Notes under the pieces: model-generated
What the model was told of the DNA's origin: nothing
The model's database searches: none
Seen by the model: only the letters and a program-made list of their open reading frames with translations
In this document: positions 9,028 to 17,811 of the stretch, one piece after another
How the letters are laid out: the number at the start of each line of letters is the position of its first letter
Numbering within the stretch: the stretch's first letter is position 1
DNA from: an uncultured Bacteroidales bacterium
GTDB taxonomy: Bacteria; Bacteroidota; Bacteroidia; Bacteroidales; P3
Length of the DNA stretch: 64,000 bases
NCBI GenBank assembly: GCA_900315335.1
Contig: OMYR01000020.1
Coordinates: 24,458-88,457 of the forward strand
Direction: 5' to 3'
Position numbers and translations under genes: made by a program

Positions 9028-9756
9028 TTATTTACTTAAAAGACCTTCCATTCTTGAAATATACTTTTCAATTTCTCTGTATTCAGGTGAGGTAGGAAAA
9101 TCTTTTTTGATTTGATTGTAACAATCAAGAGCCTTTTTGAAATCCTTTTTAACTTCGTAAGCAGCACCAAGTTTCATCAAAATAACAGGAGTAGTGAAGT
9201 TATTCGATTTTTCTTTAACAGCATCGTTGTAGTATGAGATAGCCTTATCCACATTATTCAATTCCCAATAGCAATCACCAATCAAGGCTTTTACTTGTGA
9301 AGGTAAAAATTCATCTTGTGGCTTAACGCCTTCAAATTCATCTATTGCTTGTTGGTATTTGCCTTGTTCCAAATAAATAATACCAAGATAGTATTTTGCC
9401 AATTTACCATGTCTTGTTGAAGAATAATCTTCACTTATAGTGATAAGACCAGGGTGCTTGCCATCACCTTTCAAGGCTTTTGTATAATCATTCTGTAAGA
9501 AATATTGTTCTGCTGTGAACATTTCGTTTTCAGCCTTTTTTTCCTGAGAAGGCATATACCAAAATCTATATAAACAAAAAGCAGCGACCACAACTACTAT
9601 GGCAGCAACTATTATTATAAGAGTTTTCTTGTTTTTTTCGATAAAAAGTTCGGTTTTAGAAATAATATCACCTATTTGAAGATTTTTTTCTTCTTTTTCC
9701 GCATTTGTATTGACTTTTTCGGTATTCGTAACAATTTCCTTATTATTGTTCTTCAT
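9028..9756 (-). CDS. Membrane-anchored TPR protein
   Basis: A 242-residue protein with a hydrophilic Glu/Asn/Lys N-terminus, one transmembrane helix at about 44-66 (a run of Ile, Val and Ala) and then tetratricopeptide repeats facing the periplasm. Repeat cores are LAKYYLGIIYLEQGKYQQAI, KALIGDCYWELNNVDKAISYY and LMKLGAAYEVKKDFKKALDC. The layout resembles YfgM-like ancillary proteins and TPR scaffolds common in Bacteroidota; the partner is unknown. It has its own promoter and terminator, so it seems to be transcribed alone. Confidence 0.8.
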   Translation of the reverse strand: MKNNNKEIVTNTEKVNTNAEKEEKNLQIGDIISKTELFIEKNKKTLIIIVAAIVVVVAAFCLYRFWYMPSQEKKAENEMFTAEQYFLQNDYTKALKGDGKHPGLITISEDYSSTRHGKLAKYYLGIIYLEQGKYQQAIDEFEGVKPQDEFLPSQVKALIGDCYWELNNVDKAISYYNDAVKEKSNNFTTPVILMKLGAAYEVKKDFKKALDCYNQIKKDFPTSPEYREIEKYISRMEGLLSK

Positions 9757-9810
9757 TGTTGTAAGTTTTGCTATTAATTAATTCTTATTTTGCTTAAAAA
9801 TTTCAGTTTG

Positions 9811-9818
9811 CAAAAATA
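9811..9818 (-). promoter_or_regulatory. Promoter -7 element for the TPR gene
   Basis: TATTTTTGC on the - strand fits TAnnTTTG and lies about 55 bp upstream of the start codon. Confidence 0.55.
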
Positions 9819-9911
9819 TAATAATTAATTAAAACCAACTAATTTTTTGATAAATTTTTCAATAAAATAAATTTTTTTCAAAAAAACATTGCACACAATA
9901 AAATATTTATA

Positions 9912-9919
9912 TAACTTTG
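9912..9919 (+). promoter_or_regulatory. Promoter -7 element for the DHOD-like gene
   Basis: TAACTTTGC lies 26 bp before the ATG at 9945, a good match to the Bacteroidota -7 element. The run upstream is extremely AT-rich. Confidence 0.65.
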
Positions 9920-9944
9920 CGGAGTGATTTAACACCTAAAAAGT

Positions 9945-10928
9945 ATGGATATAAGTACTAATTTCATGGGCTGTACTGTAAGTAGTCCCATAATCGCAGG
10001 AAGTTGTGGTAAAACAGCAGAACTAAGTAACATTAAGTTATTTGAAGATAGTGGTGTAGGTGCCGTTATATTGAAATCATTGTTTGAAGAACAGATTTCA
10101 CGAGAAGTTAGCAACAATATGCGTTTGATGCAAAACGCCGGTGAAATGATGGAAGTATATACATATATCGCCGAACACACTAAACACGATAATGTAGAAA
10201 AGTATTTGAATTTAATTCGCCAGGCCAAAGAATCGGTCAAAATTCCAATAATTGCAAGTATTAACTGTGTTTCCTCAAACGAATGGTTACAATTTGCTTC
10301 AAGCATTCAACAAGCTGGAGCAGACGGATTGGAATTGAATATGTTTATTCTTCCCACTAACATAAATACCTCTTCTGAGGATATTGAGCAGATATATGAA
10401 GATATAATCCAAACAACAAAGCGTGCCGTAAGCATTCCTCTTTCAATAAAGATTAGTTTTTATTCGGCAGCCTTGTCAAAACTTTGTCAAAGGTTGTCTT
10501 GGATGGGTATTTCAAATCTATCGATATTCAATCGTTTTATTGAACACGATATAGATATTATGGAAGAGACGACAAAGCCTGTTAATATCCTTTCATCGCC
10601 TGATGAATTGTATCACACTATACGTTGGACGGCTATTTTATCAAAACTTATCCGTTGCCCATTGACAGCAGGCGGAGGAGTACATAAGCCGGAAGATGTA
10701 ATAAAACTAATTCTTTCGGGAGCCAATACTGTTCAAGTTGCATCTGTTTTATATGATAAAGGTGCTGATTTCATTCAACAAGCAAATGCTTTCTTGAAAC
10801 AATGGATGGAAGAGAAAGGTTACAATAAACTTAAAGATTTTCGTGGTCGTTTGGCGATAGATAAAAACGATAAAGCATCGACATTCTATCGTGTTCAGTA
10901 TATGAAATATATTGCAGGTATTGAATAA
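9945..10928 (+). CDS. Dihydroorotate dehydrogenase-like flavoprotein
   Basis: A 327-residue TIM-barrel protein related to class 1 dihydroorotate dehydrogenases, a paralogue widespread in Bacteroidota that is usually not the pyrimidine enzyme itself. It starts with the DHOD-like MDISTNFMGCTVSSPIIAGS, has the SINCVSSNEW strand, LELNMF, SIKIS, and the TAGGGVHKPEDV phosphate-binding loop expected to hold FMN near 240. The active-site region of true PyrD is not clearly matched, so the substrate is uncertain. It is single, with its own promoter, and no pyrimidine genes adjoin it. Confidence 0.8.
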   Translation: MDISTNFMGCTVSSPIIAGSCGKTAELSNIKLFEDSGVGAVILKSLFEEQISREVSNNMRLMQNAGEMMEVYTYIAEHTKHDNVEKYLNLIRQAKESVKIPIIASINCVSSNEWLQFASSIQQAGADGLELNMFILPTNINTSSEDIEQIYEDIIQTTKRAVSIPLSIKISFYSAALSKLCQRLSWMGISNLSIFNRFIEHDIDIMEETTKPVNILSSPDELYHTIRWTAILSKLIRCPLTAGGGVHKPEDVIKLILSGANTVQVASVLYDKGADFIQQANAFLKQWMEEKGYNKLKDFRGRLAIDKNDKASTFYRVQYMKYIAGIE

Positions 10929-11083
10929 TGATTGCAAAGAAGATTTAAGAAAAACGGCATCTTGATTTCTCATAGTCTTTTGTGGATTTATTTGGTAAGT
11001 ATTTCGTAGAAATATAGGGAGTAGTCGTTTTTTGAATGGATTTATTGAGATTGGAAAAAAATGAAGTGTTTTTGAATTATTGA

Positions 11084-11137
11084 TTAGTGATATTGGATTT
11101 TTAGTGTTTAACACTAATCGAATAATTATTAACACTG
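11084..11137 (+). repeat. Short 21-bp-period repeat cluster
   Basis: It contains TAGTGTTTAACACTAATCG, a near-palindromic core, and a second AACACTG. ACAC positions at 11111 and 11132 are 21 bp apart. It belongs to the same family as the array at 1185. The rest of the 283-bp gap before the four-helix-bundle gene holds nothing I recognise. Confidence 0.6.
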
Positions 11138-11211
11138 TTTGAGCGACAGTTGAGATGCATATTATATGACAGTTATAAAATAAAATATGAACTAATAACA
11201 GATTAAAACAA

Positions 11212-11691
11212 ATGGAAGAGCAGAGAACTACCAGTTTTTTCAGATTTGAAGATTTAAGAATCTATGACAAATCATTGGAATATTACAATTGGCTTACAAC
11301 TCAGGTAAAACAAGCAGACGACTTTGCTAAAAAAGCATTGTTTATGCCATTGTTGGATTCGGCAGCAAAGATTTCAATCAATATCGCCGAAGGAACGTCG
11401 TATCATAAGATACAATTTATCAACTTTTTGAAGAATGCTAAAAGCAACGTTAGAGAATGCGTTGTATTCACCACAATGGCGCAACAAAATGGCTTTTTTG
11501 ACGCTTCACAAGCAGAAACATCAAGAACAATTTTGATTGAAATGACCAAGATGTTGGGTGCTATGATTGTTTCTTTGCAAAAAAGATATGCAAGAAAACA
11601 AAATGACGAGATTGGCGGTATAACAACCGAACAGGAAGAGGTTGCTTCACAACCAAACAATGTTGATTTCGATATGGATTTTAATTATTAA
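11212..11691 (+). CDS. Four-helix bundle protein (S23 / 23S rRNA intervening-sequence family)
   Basis: A 159-residue all-helical protein. FRFEDLRIYDKSLEYYNWL at the N-terminus and the central SAAKISINIAEGTSYHKIQFI stretch (about 44-64, quoted in part) are the family's signature; the expected later helices follow, with an acidic tail after about 125. Members were first found inside 23S rRNA intervening sequences and related proteins (Avd) serve diversity-generating retroelements, but neither an rRNA gene nor a reverse transcriptase is nearby. It lies 78 bp before holB, perhaps in the same transcript. Function unknown. Confidence 0.85.
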   Translation: MEEQRTTSFFRFEDLRIYDKSLEYYNWLTTQVKQADDFAKKALFMPLLDSAAKISINIAEGTSYHKIQFINFLKNAKSNVRECVVFTTMAQQNGFFDASQAETSRTILIEMTKMLGAMIVSLQKRYARKQNDEIGGITTEQEEVASQPNNVDFDMDFNY

Positions 11692-11769
11692 AATCGTGTA
11701 TTGAGATGAAGTTTTTGACCTTTACCTGCGATTTGAGCATTGTAGAACAATAAATTTTTAGGATTTGAT

Positions 11770-12912
11770 ATGTTATTTTCACAGGTAAAGGGACAAGAAC
11801 AATTAAAACAAAAAATAAAATCTCTAATCGACGGGAACAGATTTCCTCACGCAATATTATTTGACGGTAAGGACGGCTATGGAACATTGGCTGTGGCGTT
11901 GGCTACAGCTCAATATTTGTCTTGTACCGATAGGCAAGAAGGTATTGATGCTTGCAATAAATGTATGTCTTGCAAAAAATACAGCAAGTTAATCCACCCC
12001 GATTTGCATCTGATATTTCCCACAACGACAACAAAACGCATAGACAAAAATAATGAATCGTCGTTGTTTATTGCAGAATTTAGAGATTTTGTTCAAAAAT
12101 ACAATGGCTACCCATCATTAGAAGATTGGTACATTGAAATAGGTAGCGAAAACAAACAAGGTGTGATAAATGTAAGAGATGCCGACAAGATAATTTCTAC
12201 ACTGACCTTGAAATCGTATGAATCTCCTTACAAAATAATGGTTATTTGGAATGCCGACAAAATGAATACTGAGGCAGCCAATAAATTATTGAAAATAATA
12301 GAAGAACCTTACGAAAAAACATTCTTTATCCTAACCACTCAGCATAAGGATATGATTTTGCCGACAATACTTTCCCGTGTTCAGACTATTATTGTCCCGC
12401 CTTTGGATAATGAAACCATGTACGCAGCCATTAAAGAATACGATTCAAATTTAAGTGAGCAGGAAATAAATATTAAAATAGCGTTGTGCGAAGGCGATTA
12501 CAATCGCATAAGACAAATAGACAGCGATGTGGAAGCTGAAAAGGTTGCCAACTTTGTTGAGATTAATCGTTTGGCAATGATGTACAAAAAAAGTGCGAAA
12601 GATATATCCGATTTCGTTGATGTATTCAGCAAAACCACACGTAACCAACAGAAAGATTTTTTGGATTATTTTCTTGTTACGATTGAAAAGATTTGGCGGT
12701 ATAATAATGGGGTGCAATTGCCTTGTCATCCTTTGGAACAGATGGGGGATAAGTTCAAAACCAATTATCCTAAATTTATAACGAAAAATAATATTGAGCC
12801 AATCGTTAAAGTTATTGAGCAAGCACAGAATAATATCGACCATAATGCCAATGCTAAAATCAATTTCTTTGATATGATTCTTAAACTTGGCTATCAATTG
12901 GAAAAACGCTAA
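11770..12912 (+). CDS. holB: DNA polymerase III delta' subunit
   Basis: Clamp-loader subunit of 380 residues, AAA+ fold. The N-terminus MLFSQVKGQEQLKQKI and FPHAILFDGKDGYGT are typical. The P-loop is degenerate (GKDGYGT), as usual for delta', which does not hydrolyse ATP. A zinc knuckle is formed by Cys residues in LSCTDRQ...ACNKCMSCKKY at about 51-74. NKLLKIIEEPYEKTFFILTT and LPTILSRVQTI mark the sensor region, with SRV where active subunits have SRC. In other Bacteroidota holB often neighbours the PSP1-gldH genes; here they are only a few kb away on the opposite strand. Confidence 0.92.
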   Translation: MLFSQVKGQEQLKQKIKSLIDGNRFPHAILFDGKDGYGTLAVALATAQYLSCTDRQEGIDACNKCMSCKKYSKLIHPDLHLIFPTTTTKRIDKNNESSLFIAEFRDFVQKYNGYPSLEDWYIEIGSENKQGVINVRDADKIISTLTLKSYESPYKIMVIWNADKMNTEAANKLLKIIEEPYEKTFFILTTQHKDMILPTILSRVQTIIVPPLDNETMYAAIKEYDSNLSEQEINIKIALCEGDYNRIRQIDSDVEAEKVANFVEINRLAMMYKKSAKDISDFVDVFSKTTRNQQKDFLDYFLVTIEKIWRYNNGVQLPCHPLEQMGDKFKTNYPKFITKNNIEPIVKVIEQAQNNIDHNANAKINFFDMILKLGYQLEKR

Positions 12913-12992
12913 GTTACCGATATTCGGATTTATTGAAAGTTATTGATTTTATCAAATCGGTAATATGTTAAATTTTACTTGACAAACAAAAA

Positions 12993-13028
12993 CCTGACAT
13001 TTCAGGACAAACTTGATATCGTGTCAGG
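12993..13028 (+). terminator. Possible terminator after holB
   Basis: CCTGACA at 12993-12999 can pair with TGTCAGG at 13022-13028 (7 bp, large loop), followed by ATTATTATT. A smaller alternative hairpin, CCTGA/TTCAGG, overlaps the left arm. The T-run is interrupted, so this is a weak call. Confidence 0.4.
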
Positions 13029-13090
13029 ATTATTATTCTAATTATTTTAATGATAAGTATAATTAATTGTTATGTAGGTTGTTAATAGTT

Positions 13091-13149
13091 GTTAAATTTC
13101 TTGACTGACTGACATACTATATGAATGTCAGTCAGTCAAGAAATCTAAC
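13091..13149. repeat. Long inverted repeat, 25-bp arms
   Basis: Arms 13091-13115 and 13125-13149 are complementary at 24 of 25 positions, with a 9-base loop. The inner part has the iterated motif TTGACTGACTGACAT. There is no T-run after it on either strand. It lies in the gap between the convergent holB and porin genes. Confidence 0.9.
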
Positions 13150-13154
13150 ATAAC

Positions 13155-13202
13155 AGAAGAGGAGTACTATATATTGAATGTATATATAGTACCTCCTCTT
13201 CT
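13155..13202. repeat. Second inverted repeat, about 20-bp arms
   Basis: Arms 13155-13174 and 13182-13202 pair almost completely (AGAAGAGGAGTACTATATAT against its complement) with one bulged C and a short loop. It begins only six bases after the previous inverted repeat. The sequences of the two are unrelated. Confidence 0.9.
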
Positions 13203-13268
13203 TTCGGTGATATGTTAATTTTGATGTATTTTTTAGTGTAAAATCAATTTCTGATGAATAAAAAATAA

Positions 13269-13340
13269 TCACTGATATTGTTAAATTAGTTTCACTGATT
13301 AGTGAAATAGTGTTAAACACTAATTTAGTGGTGTGAGATA
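13269..13340 (+). repeat. 21-bp-period repeat cluster
   Basis: Contains CACTGATATTG, CACTGATTAGTGAAATAG, TGTTAAACACTAATTTAG and TGTGAGATACTAATC. TGT cores at 13311 and 13332 are 21 bp apart, while other elements are less regular. The array ends right at the stop of the putative porin gene, which lies on the opposite strand. Confidence 0.65.
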
Positions 13341-15233
13341 CTAATCTAACAGTTTCCAAATAACGCCATATCTAAACGTAAATCCTTGCGACGGATATAG
13401 TGGAGAATTGAAGTAATTGTGATTAAACAAACCCGAATATGGGTGCTGCACCATTGCAAATACACAAAAACGATCTATATTTATGTTCAAATACACGTCC
13501 GTGAATAGGTAGTTGCCTATCTTGTCGGAATTTTGATAGCAATAAATACCAAGCAATGGGTTGTATATATCCGCTTTGTATGACGTGAAGTAATTGAAAT
13601 CCAAACCCACATCGGTATTCAGTTTTCCCCTTATCCATGAAAACGAATAAGCCACACCTTGTTTTATGGTCAGCAACGGCAAATGTAAAATATCTTCATT
13701 ATCCGCTTTTTGCAATGTCAAAACTCCTTTGAAGCGAAAAGACTTTATCGAAAAATCGTTTTGCAATTGCAATTGATACAAATAACTGTCTCCGCTCACG
13801 ATATTTGCATCGGAATTTATGGTATAAAAGTTTTTCAATTCAAAAACATTCGCTTTTATTATGAATTTGTTTGCTAACGCCACACCAAGCGACAAGCACT
13901 TGCTATTTGTCTTTTGCACATCGTAGTCCCACGCAAAGTTTTCGGTCAGGTAGTGCGAGAAAATATAGTCAGGCTGTTTGTTTTGCAATTTTATTTCTGC
14001 AAAAACAAATGAATTGTTTTGAGGATTTGTGTGATTGCCACCGCTTTTGCCTATGAAGAAAAAGTATTTGGGGACAATGGCAAATTGATAATCGTTTTTG
14101 TATTCGTTATCGCTGACAATGGTTGATAGATTGGCATCGATACGAAAGTTTTTATAGTGTAGCCCAAATTTTATTTCGGGAGAAATAAGATGAAAAGTCT
14201 CACTGTAAAGCGAATCATTGAAGTTAAGCAAATCGTAATTGATACCAATTGCCAATGGAATGAAAAAATCGCCTTTATTTGTGTAAATATTGTTCGTCCA
14301 AAACAAACTGTTTCGCCATATATTAGTGCCGAGAGAATCTTTAATGGTTTTGTTTCTGTCGTCATACAAATGGGCATAGCGAGAATAAGAAATGCTATGC
14401 ACCAATGCACCGAGATTAAAGATTTTGGGCGAGTTGTTGTCGCTTTTGTCTATACGAAAAGTTTGAGTAAAGGCGTAATCCGATGTTTTCCACTTACTCC
14501 ACCCCGAAGAATTATTGACAAGATAAGTTCCGTCCTTGCTATATTCTTGGTTGATGAAAATACTATCGTTTAATATGCCGCCGTTTTCTTGGATATAAGC
14601 ACGGTTATGGGCAAAAGCCAAATTGTTTCGGTAGCGTCCCGAAGGAGTGATATAGTTTAACGAAAAATTAAAAAATTGATTCATAACCTGAGAATTTGCA
14701 AAGGTTTCGTCGGCATAATTGACAAAATAATTAAGCTGTAAATTCAATCCTTTGTACAAATTCTTGGCAAATTCAACGTTAAAAAACTGATTGCCGTTGA
14801 TACTGTTGGAATAAGCGAGAGAAGTATAGGCTTTGCGATTTTGAAAATACTTAACGTTATCAATAGTGAAATTATAAGGTTCAAAACCATTGCTATTGCG
14901 TTTGTACGAAAACATATCGTCCAAATGAAAAATCATATCCTTGGTTGCAGAACCTTCATTGTTTAGTTGTAAATAATAATGGTCGTTTGGAATATTGGCT
15001 TTATTGTAGTAGTGAGTAGAGAAAACATCAAGATGAGTATCAAAAGTGCGTTCGATTAAGTAATCCGTTTTAGAGTTATAGTAATAGATTATATTATCGA
15101 GTGATGTGTCGGCTTTGGTATTGGTGGAAGGAAAAGAGAAATCACTTTTGAAATCGGCGTTTTGGGCAGATATTTTTCCCAAAGCACCGATAAAAAAAAG
15201 GAAAACGAAAATCTTAAAAAAAGTATCTTTCAT
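13341..15233 (-). CDS. Putative outer-membrane porin (Porin_10-like)
   Basis: Outer-membrane beta-barrel protein of about 630 residues. A signal peptide (MKDTFFKIFVFLFFIGALGK, cleaved after SAQ) is followed by a barrel-like sequence with alternating aromatic strands, for example YYLQLNNEGSATKDMIFHLD early on and FTFRYGVIWKLLD at the C-terminus, ending in a hydrophobic strand. This pattern matches the putative porin family common in Bacteroidota. I start at 15233 because the seven residues before it precede the signal peptide. It lies 73 bp downstream of trxB on the same strand. Substrate unknown. Confidence 0.72.
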   Translation of the reverse strand: MKDTFFKIFVFLFFIGALGKISAQNADFKSDFSFPSTNTKADTSLDNIIYYYNSKTDYLIERTFDTHLDVFSTHYYNKANIPNDHYYLQLNNEGSATKDMIFHLDDMFSYKRNSNGFEPYNFTIDNVKYFQNRKAYTSLAYSNSINGNQFFNVEFAKNLYKGLNLQLNYFVNYADETFANSQVMNQFFNFSLNYITPSGRYRNNLAFAHNRAYIQENGGILNDSIFINQEYSKDGTYLVNNSSGWSKWKTSDYAFTQTFRIDKSDNNSPKIFNLGALVHSISYSRYAHLYDDRNKTIKDSLGTNIWRNSLFWTNNIYTNKGDFFIPLAIGINYDLLNFNDSLYSETFHLISPEIKFGLHYKNFRIDANLSTIVSDNEYKNDYQFAIVPKYFFFIGKSGGNHTNPQNNSFVFAEIKLQNKQPDYIFSHYLTENFAWDYDVQKTNSKCLSLGVALANKFIIKANVFELKNFYTINSDANIVSGDSYLYQLQLQNDFSIKSFRFKGVLTLQKADNEDILHLPLLTIKQGVAYSFSWIRGKLNTDVGLDFNYFTSYKADIYNPLLGIYCYQNSDKIGNYLFTDVYLNINIDRFCVFAMVQHPYSGLFNHNYFNSPLYPSQGFTFRYGVIWKLLD

Positions 15234-15306
15234 TGTCGCATTAAAGTATCGCAAGCAGATTGTAGCAACAGATATCGCTACAATTACTATTGAAAAAATA
15301 TTATTT

Positions 15307-16245
15307 TTACTTCAATGGATTTTCCAAAAGCCACCTTTCGCAATCTATTGCAGCCGCAGCACCTGTTCCGGCAGCGACAATAGCCTGACGATAGCGTTTG
15401 TCTTGAACATCTCCGCAGGCAAAAACGCCTTCGACAGAAGTGTAAGAACAATGAGGTTTGGTGATAATATAGCCTTCATCGTCTAACTCCAATTGACCTT
15501 TGAACAATTCTGTTTTTGGTTCGTTGCCCACTGCAACAAATAAGCCCATAACATCAATATCTGTGGTTGTTGTATTGTCCTTTGTAGATATTAATCTTAC
15601 GCCTGTTACTCCGCTGTCATCGCCAAGTACTTCCAATGGTTTTTGCTGCCAAAGTATTTCGATGTTTTCTTTTTCCTTAACCATTTTTTGAACAATGGCA
15701 GTAGCGCGCAATACATCGCGACGAACAATCATATACACCTTATTACATATACCTGCCAAATACAAAGCCTCAGCACAAGCGGTATCGCCACCACCTACAA
15801 CGGCAACATCTTTTTTGCGATAGAAAAATCCGTCGCAAGTTGCACATGTGCTGACACCTTGACCTCTGAATTTAGTTTCTGATTCCAGACCCAACCAACG
15901 TGCCGTTGCTCCTGTGGATATTATGATGCTTTGAGCCATATATTCATTGCCGTCTTCGTCTTGTAAATAAAAAGGACGTTTTGATAAATCCACTTTGCTG
16001 ATAACCTTGCTGCGAATGTCGGCATTAAATCTCTCGGCTTGTTTTCTAATATCCTGCATTAGCCCAAAGCCACTTATTCCTTCGGGATAACCGGGGAAAT
16101 TATCTATTTGTTCAGTCATCGTTATTTGACCACCCGGTGCGGCTCCTTCAAATACAACCGGATTAAGGGCAGCACGAGAAGCATATATGGCAGCCGTATA
16201 GCCGGCAGGACCTGAACCGATTATTGCACATTTTATATTTTCCAT
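15307..16245 (-). CDS. trxB: Thioredoxin-disulfide reductase
   Basis: NADPH-dependent flavoenzyme of 312 residues that reduces thioredoxin in the cytoplasm. FAD-binding GSGPAG is at 10-15, the redox pair CATC at 134-137 (VSTCATCDGF), NADPH-binding GGGDTA at about 153-158, and the C-terminal FAD motif GVFACGDVQDKRYRQAIVAA near 275-295. All key residues are present and the length is normal. It is divergent from the TPM gene, with a promoter for each in the 140-bp gap. Confidence 0.95.
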   Translation of the reverse strand: MENIKCAIIGSGPAGYTAAIYASRAALNPVVFEGAAPGGQITMTEQIDNFPGYPEGISGFGLMQDIRKQAERFNADIRSKVISKVDLSKRPFYLQDEDGNEYMAQSIIISTGATARWLGLESETKFRGQGVSTCATCDGFFYRKKDVAVVGGGDTACAEALYLAGICNKVYMIVRRDVLRATAIVQKMVKEKENIEILWQQKPLEVLGDDSGVTGVRLISTKDNTTTTDIDVMGLFVAVGNEPKTELFKGQLELDDEGYIITKPHCSYTSVEGVFACGDVQDKRYRQAIVAAGTGAAAAIDCERWLLENPLK

Positions 16246-16311
16246 GATATTTATGTCTTATTTGTCAAAAAGTAATACTCGAAAAAATAATGTCCCTTGT
16301 GTAAGGGGTTG

Positions 16312-16319
16312 CAAAACTA
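16312..16319 (-). promoter_or_regulatory. Promoter -7 element for trxB
   Basis: TAGTTTTGC on the - strand fits TAnnTTTG and lies 67 bp upstream of the trxB start codon. Confidence 0.6.
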
Positions 16320-16361
16320 CAAAAAAAATATCAAAAACATATTATTTTCACAAAAAAATCT

Positions 16362-16369
16362 TAATTTTG
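16362..16369 (+). promoter_or_regulatory. Promoter -7 element for the TPM gene
   Basis: TAATTTTGC lies 16 bp before the ATG at 16386, giving a very short leader. It faces away from the trxB promoter. Confidence 0.6.
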
Positions 16370-16385
16370 CGAGTTAGTTTGAAAT

Positions 16386-17678
16386 ATGAAAAAAATAAAG
16401 ATTAAGAAAATATTGTTTGCGGTGCTGTTCGGTGTTTTGTTGTCGGGTAGTTTATTTGTGCAAGCACAGGTATCGGCTGAAAGTATAGAGAATCCAAAAT
16501 CCAAAGGTTTGACAAACTGGGTTAGCAATCAGGATAAAATACTTTCTTCAAAGACTGTGGAAGAGTTGAACAATATGATAAACGCATTATATGACTCAAC
16601 TTCTTGTCAGATAAGTGTAGTGGTTATCAAGGGAGATAAACAGACAAACGCAAGAGATTTATCTATGGAACTTTTTGAACGTTGGCAAGTGGGAATGAAA
16701 GGAAAGGACAATGGGTTGATACTATTGGTCGTAACCGAAGCACATCAATGTTTTTTTAGGACAGGTTACGGATTGGAAGATATTATAACCGATGCCAAAT
16801 CCACTCGAATCTTTACAGAAAAAATGAAGCCTTATTTCTTGGAAAACAATTGGGACGAAGGCGTATTGCAAGGAACAAAAGAGGCGGCAAGTCAAATATA
16901 CAAGTTTTACTTAAATCCAAAAGGTGCAAGCAGCGAAGATGATTCCGATGCCACATCGGCACTTTACGGCTTTATTTTTGTTTATTTTTTATTGGGTTGC
17001 GGCGTGTTTATTTTCGCTGTTCGCGATTTGAATAAATGTATCGCCAACATTGAACACACGTTTAGAACCAAAAGAGTTAATACCTTGAAAAAGTCTTTCA
17101 ACAGATATATTGCGGTAGAGACCATTTTTTCTATTTTTACCTTGCCTGTGTATTTGATAATGTATAAAAACAAAGTCAATAGCATAAGAAACGAAAAGGT
17201 TTATTGCAGTTGCGGAAATGAGATGATACTTCTGAGCGAGAAAGAGGAAGATGAGTTTTTGAATAATGTTCAACAATTGGAGGAAGAGTTGAAATCCCGA
17301 AACTATGACGTATGGCTTTGTCCTAAATGTGGAGAAACGGAGATTTTTTGTTATGAAGAAAATTCGCAGTACGAAATCTGTCCTCGTTGCCACGCAAAAG
17401 CATATAAACGCATATCGCAAAAAGTAACTTATTCGGGAACTGTCAAACGTTATAAGACCACAACGGAAGAATATTTTTGTGAAAACTGTCATCATAGAGG
17501 TACTAAGACAACTACCGTTGAAGATAACAACGATTCTGCATTTATTGCCGGTGCTGCGGCGGGAAGTGTGTTAGGTTCTATGGGTAGAGGTCATTCGGGT
17601 GGCTTTTCAGGAGGTTTCTCGGGTGGAAGTTTTGGTGGCGGCTTCTCAGGTGGCGGAGGCGGCGGCGGCTCTTGGTAA
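16386..17678 (+). CDS. TPM-domain membrane protein with zinc ribbons and Gly-rich tail
   Basis: A 430-residue protein with a signal peptide or N-terminal anchor, a TPM domain at about 40-175 (LTNWVSNQDKILSS, ISVVVIKG, GLILLVV, FFRTGYGLEDII), two transmembrane stretches near 195-215 and 240-260, four paired-cysteine motifs (YCSCG, CPKCG, CPRC, CENC) at about 270-380, and a tail of Gly/Ser/Phe ending GGGGGGGSW. TPM proteins of the YgcG type often end in such tails and pair with LemA, which follows here. The zinc-ribbon block between membrane and tail is more elaborate than I expect for the family. Function is not established. Confidence 0.8.
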   Translation: MKKIKIKKILFAVLFGVLLSGSLFVQAQVSAESIENPKSKGLTNWVSNQDKILSSKTVEELNNMINALYDSTSCQISVVVIKGDKQTNARDLSMELFERWQVGMKGKDNGLILLVVTEAHQCFFRTGYGLEDIITDAKSTRIFTEKMKPYFLENNWDEGVLQGTKEAASQIYKFYLNPKGASSEDDSDATSALYGFIFVYFLLGCGVFIFAVRDLNKCIANIEHTFRTKRVNTLKKSFNRYIAVETIFSIFTLPVYLIMYKNKVNSIRNEKVYCSCGNEMILLSEKEEDEFLNNVQQLEEELKSRNYDVWLCPKCGETEIFCYEENSQYEICPRCHAKAYKRISQKVTYSGTVKRYKTTTEEYFCENCHHRGTKTTTVEDNNDSAFIAGAAAGSVLGSMGRGHSGGFSGGFSGGSFGGGFSGGGGGGGSW

Positions 17679-17703
17679 AAGACATAAGTATGTTGAAAAA
17701 ATA

Positions 17704-17787
17704 ATCATTGAGATTAGAAAAATAATGTGAGTGATTAGAAAAATAATCATTGAGATTAATAAAATAGTTATTGAGATTAGAAAAATA
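17704..17787 (+). repeat. 21-bp-period tandem array, four units
   Basis: Four exact 21-bp units lie at 17704, 17725, 17746 and 17767. Units 1, 3 and 4 share ATTGAGATTA, and all end in AAAATA. This is the most uniform array in the window. It fills the gap between the TPM and lemA genes and runs in their direction. It is open in the lemA frame, giving KIIIEIN/KIVIEIR repeats upstream of the lemA Met. Confidence 0.85.
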
Positions 17788-17811
17788 ATAACAAATAAAA
17801 AATATATAGAG

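Noticed and set aside
11212..11691. Part of a diversity-generating retroelement (Avd-like four-helix protein)
   Set aside because: No reverse transcriptase, template repeat or variable-repeat target gene was found near it.
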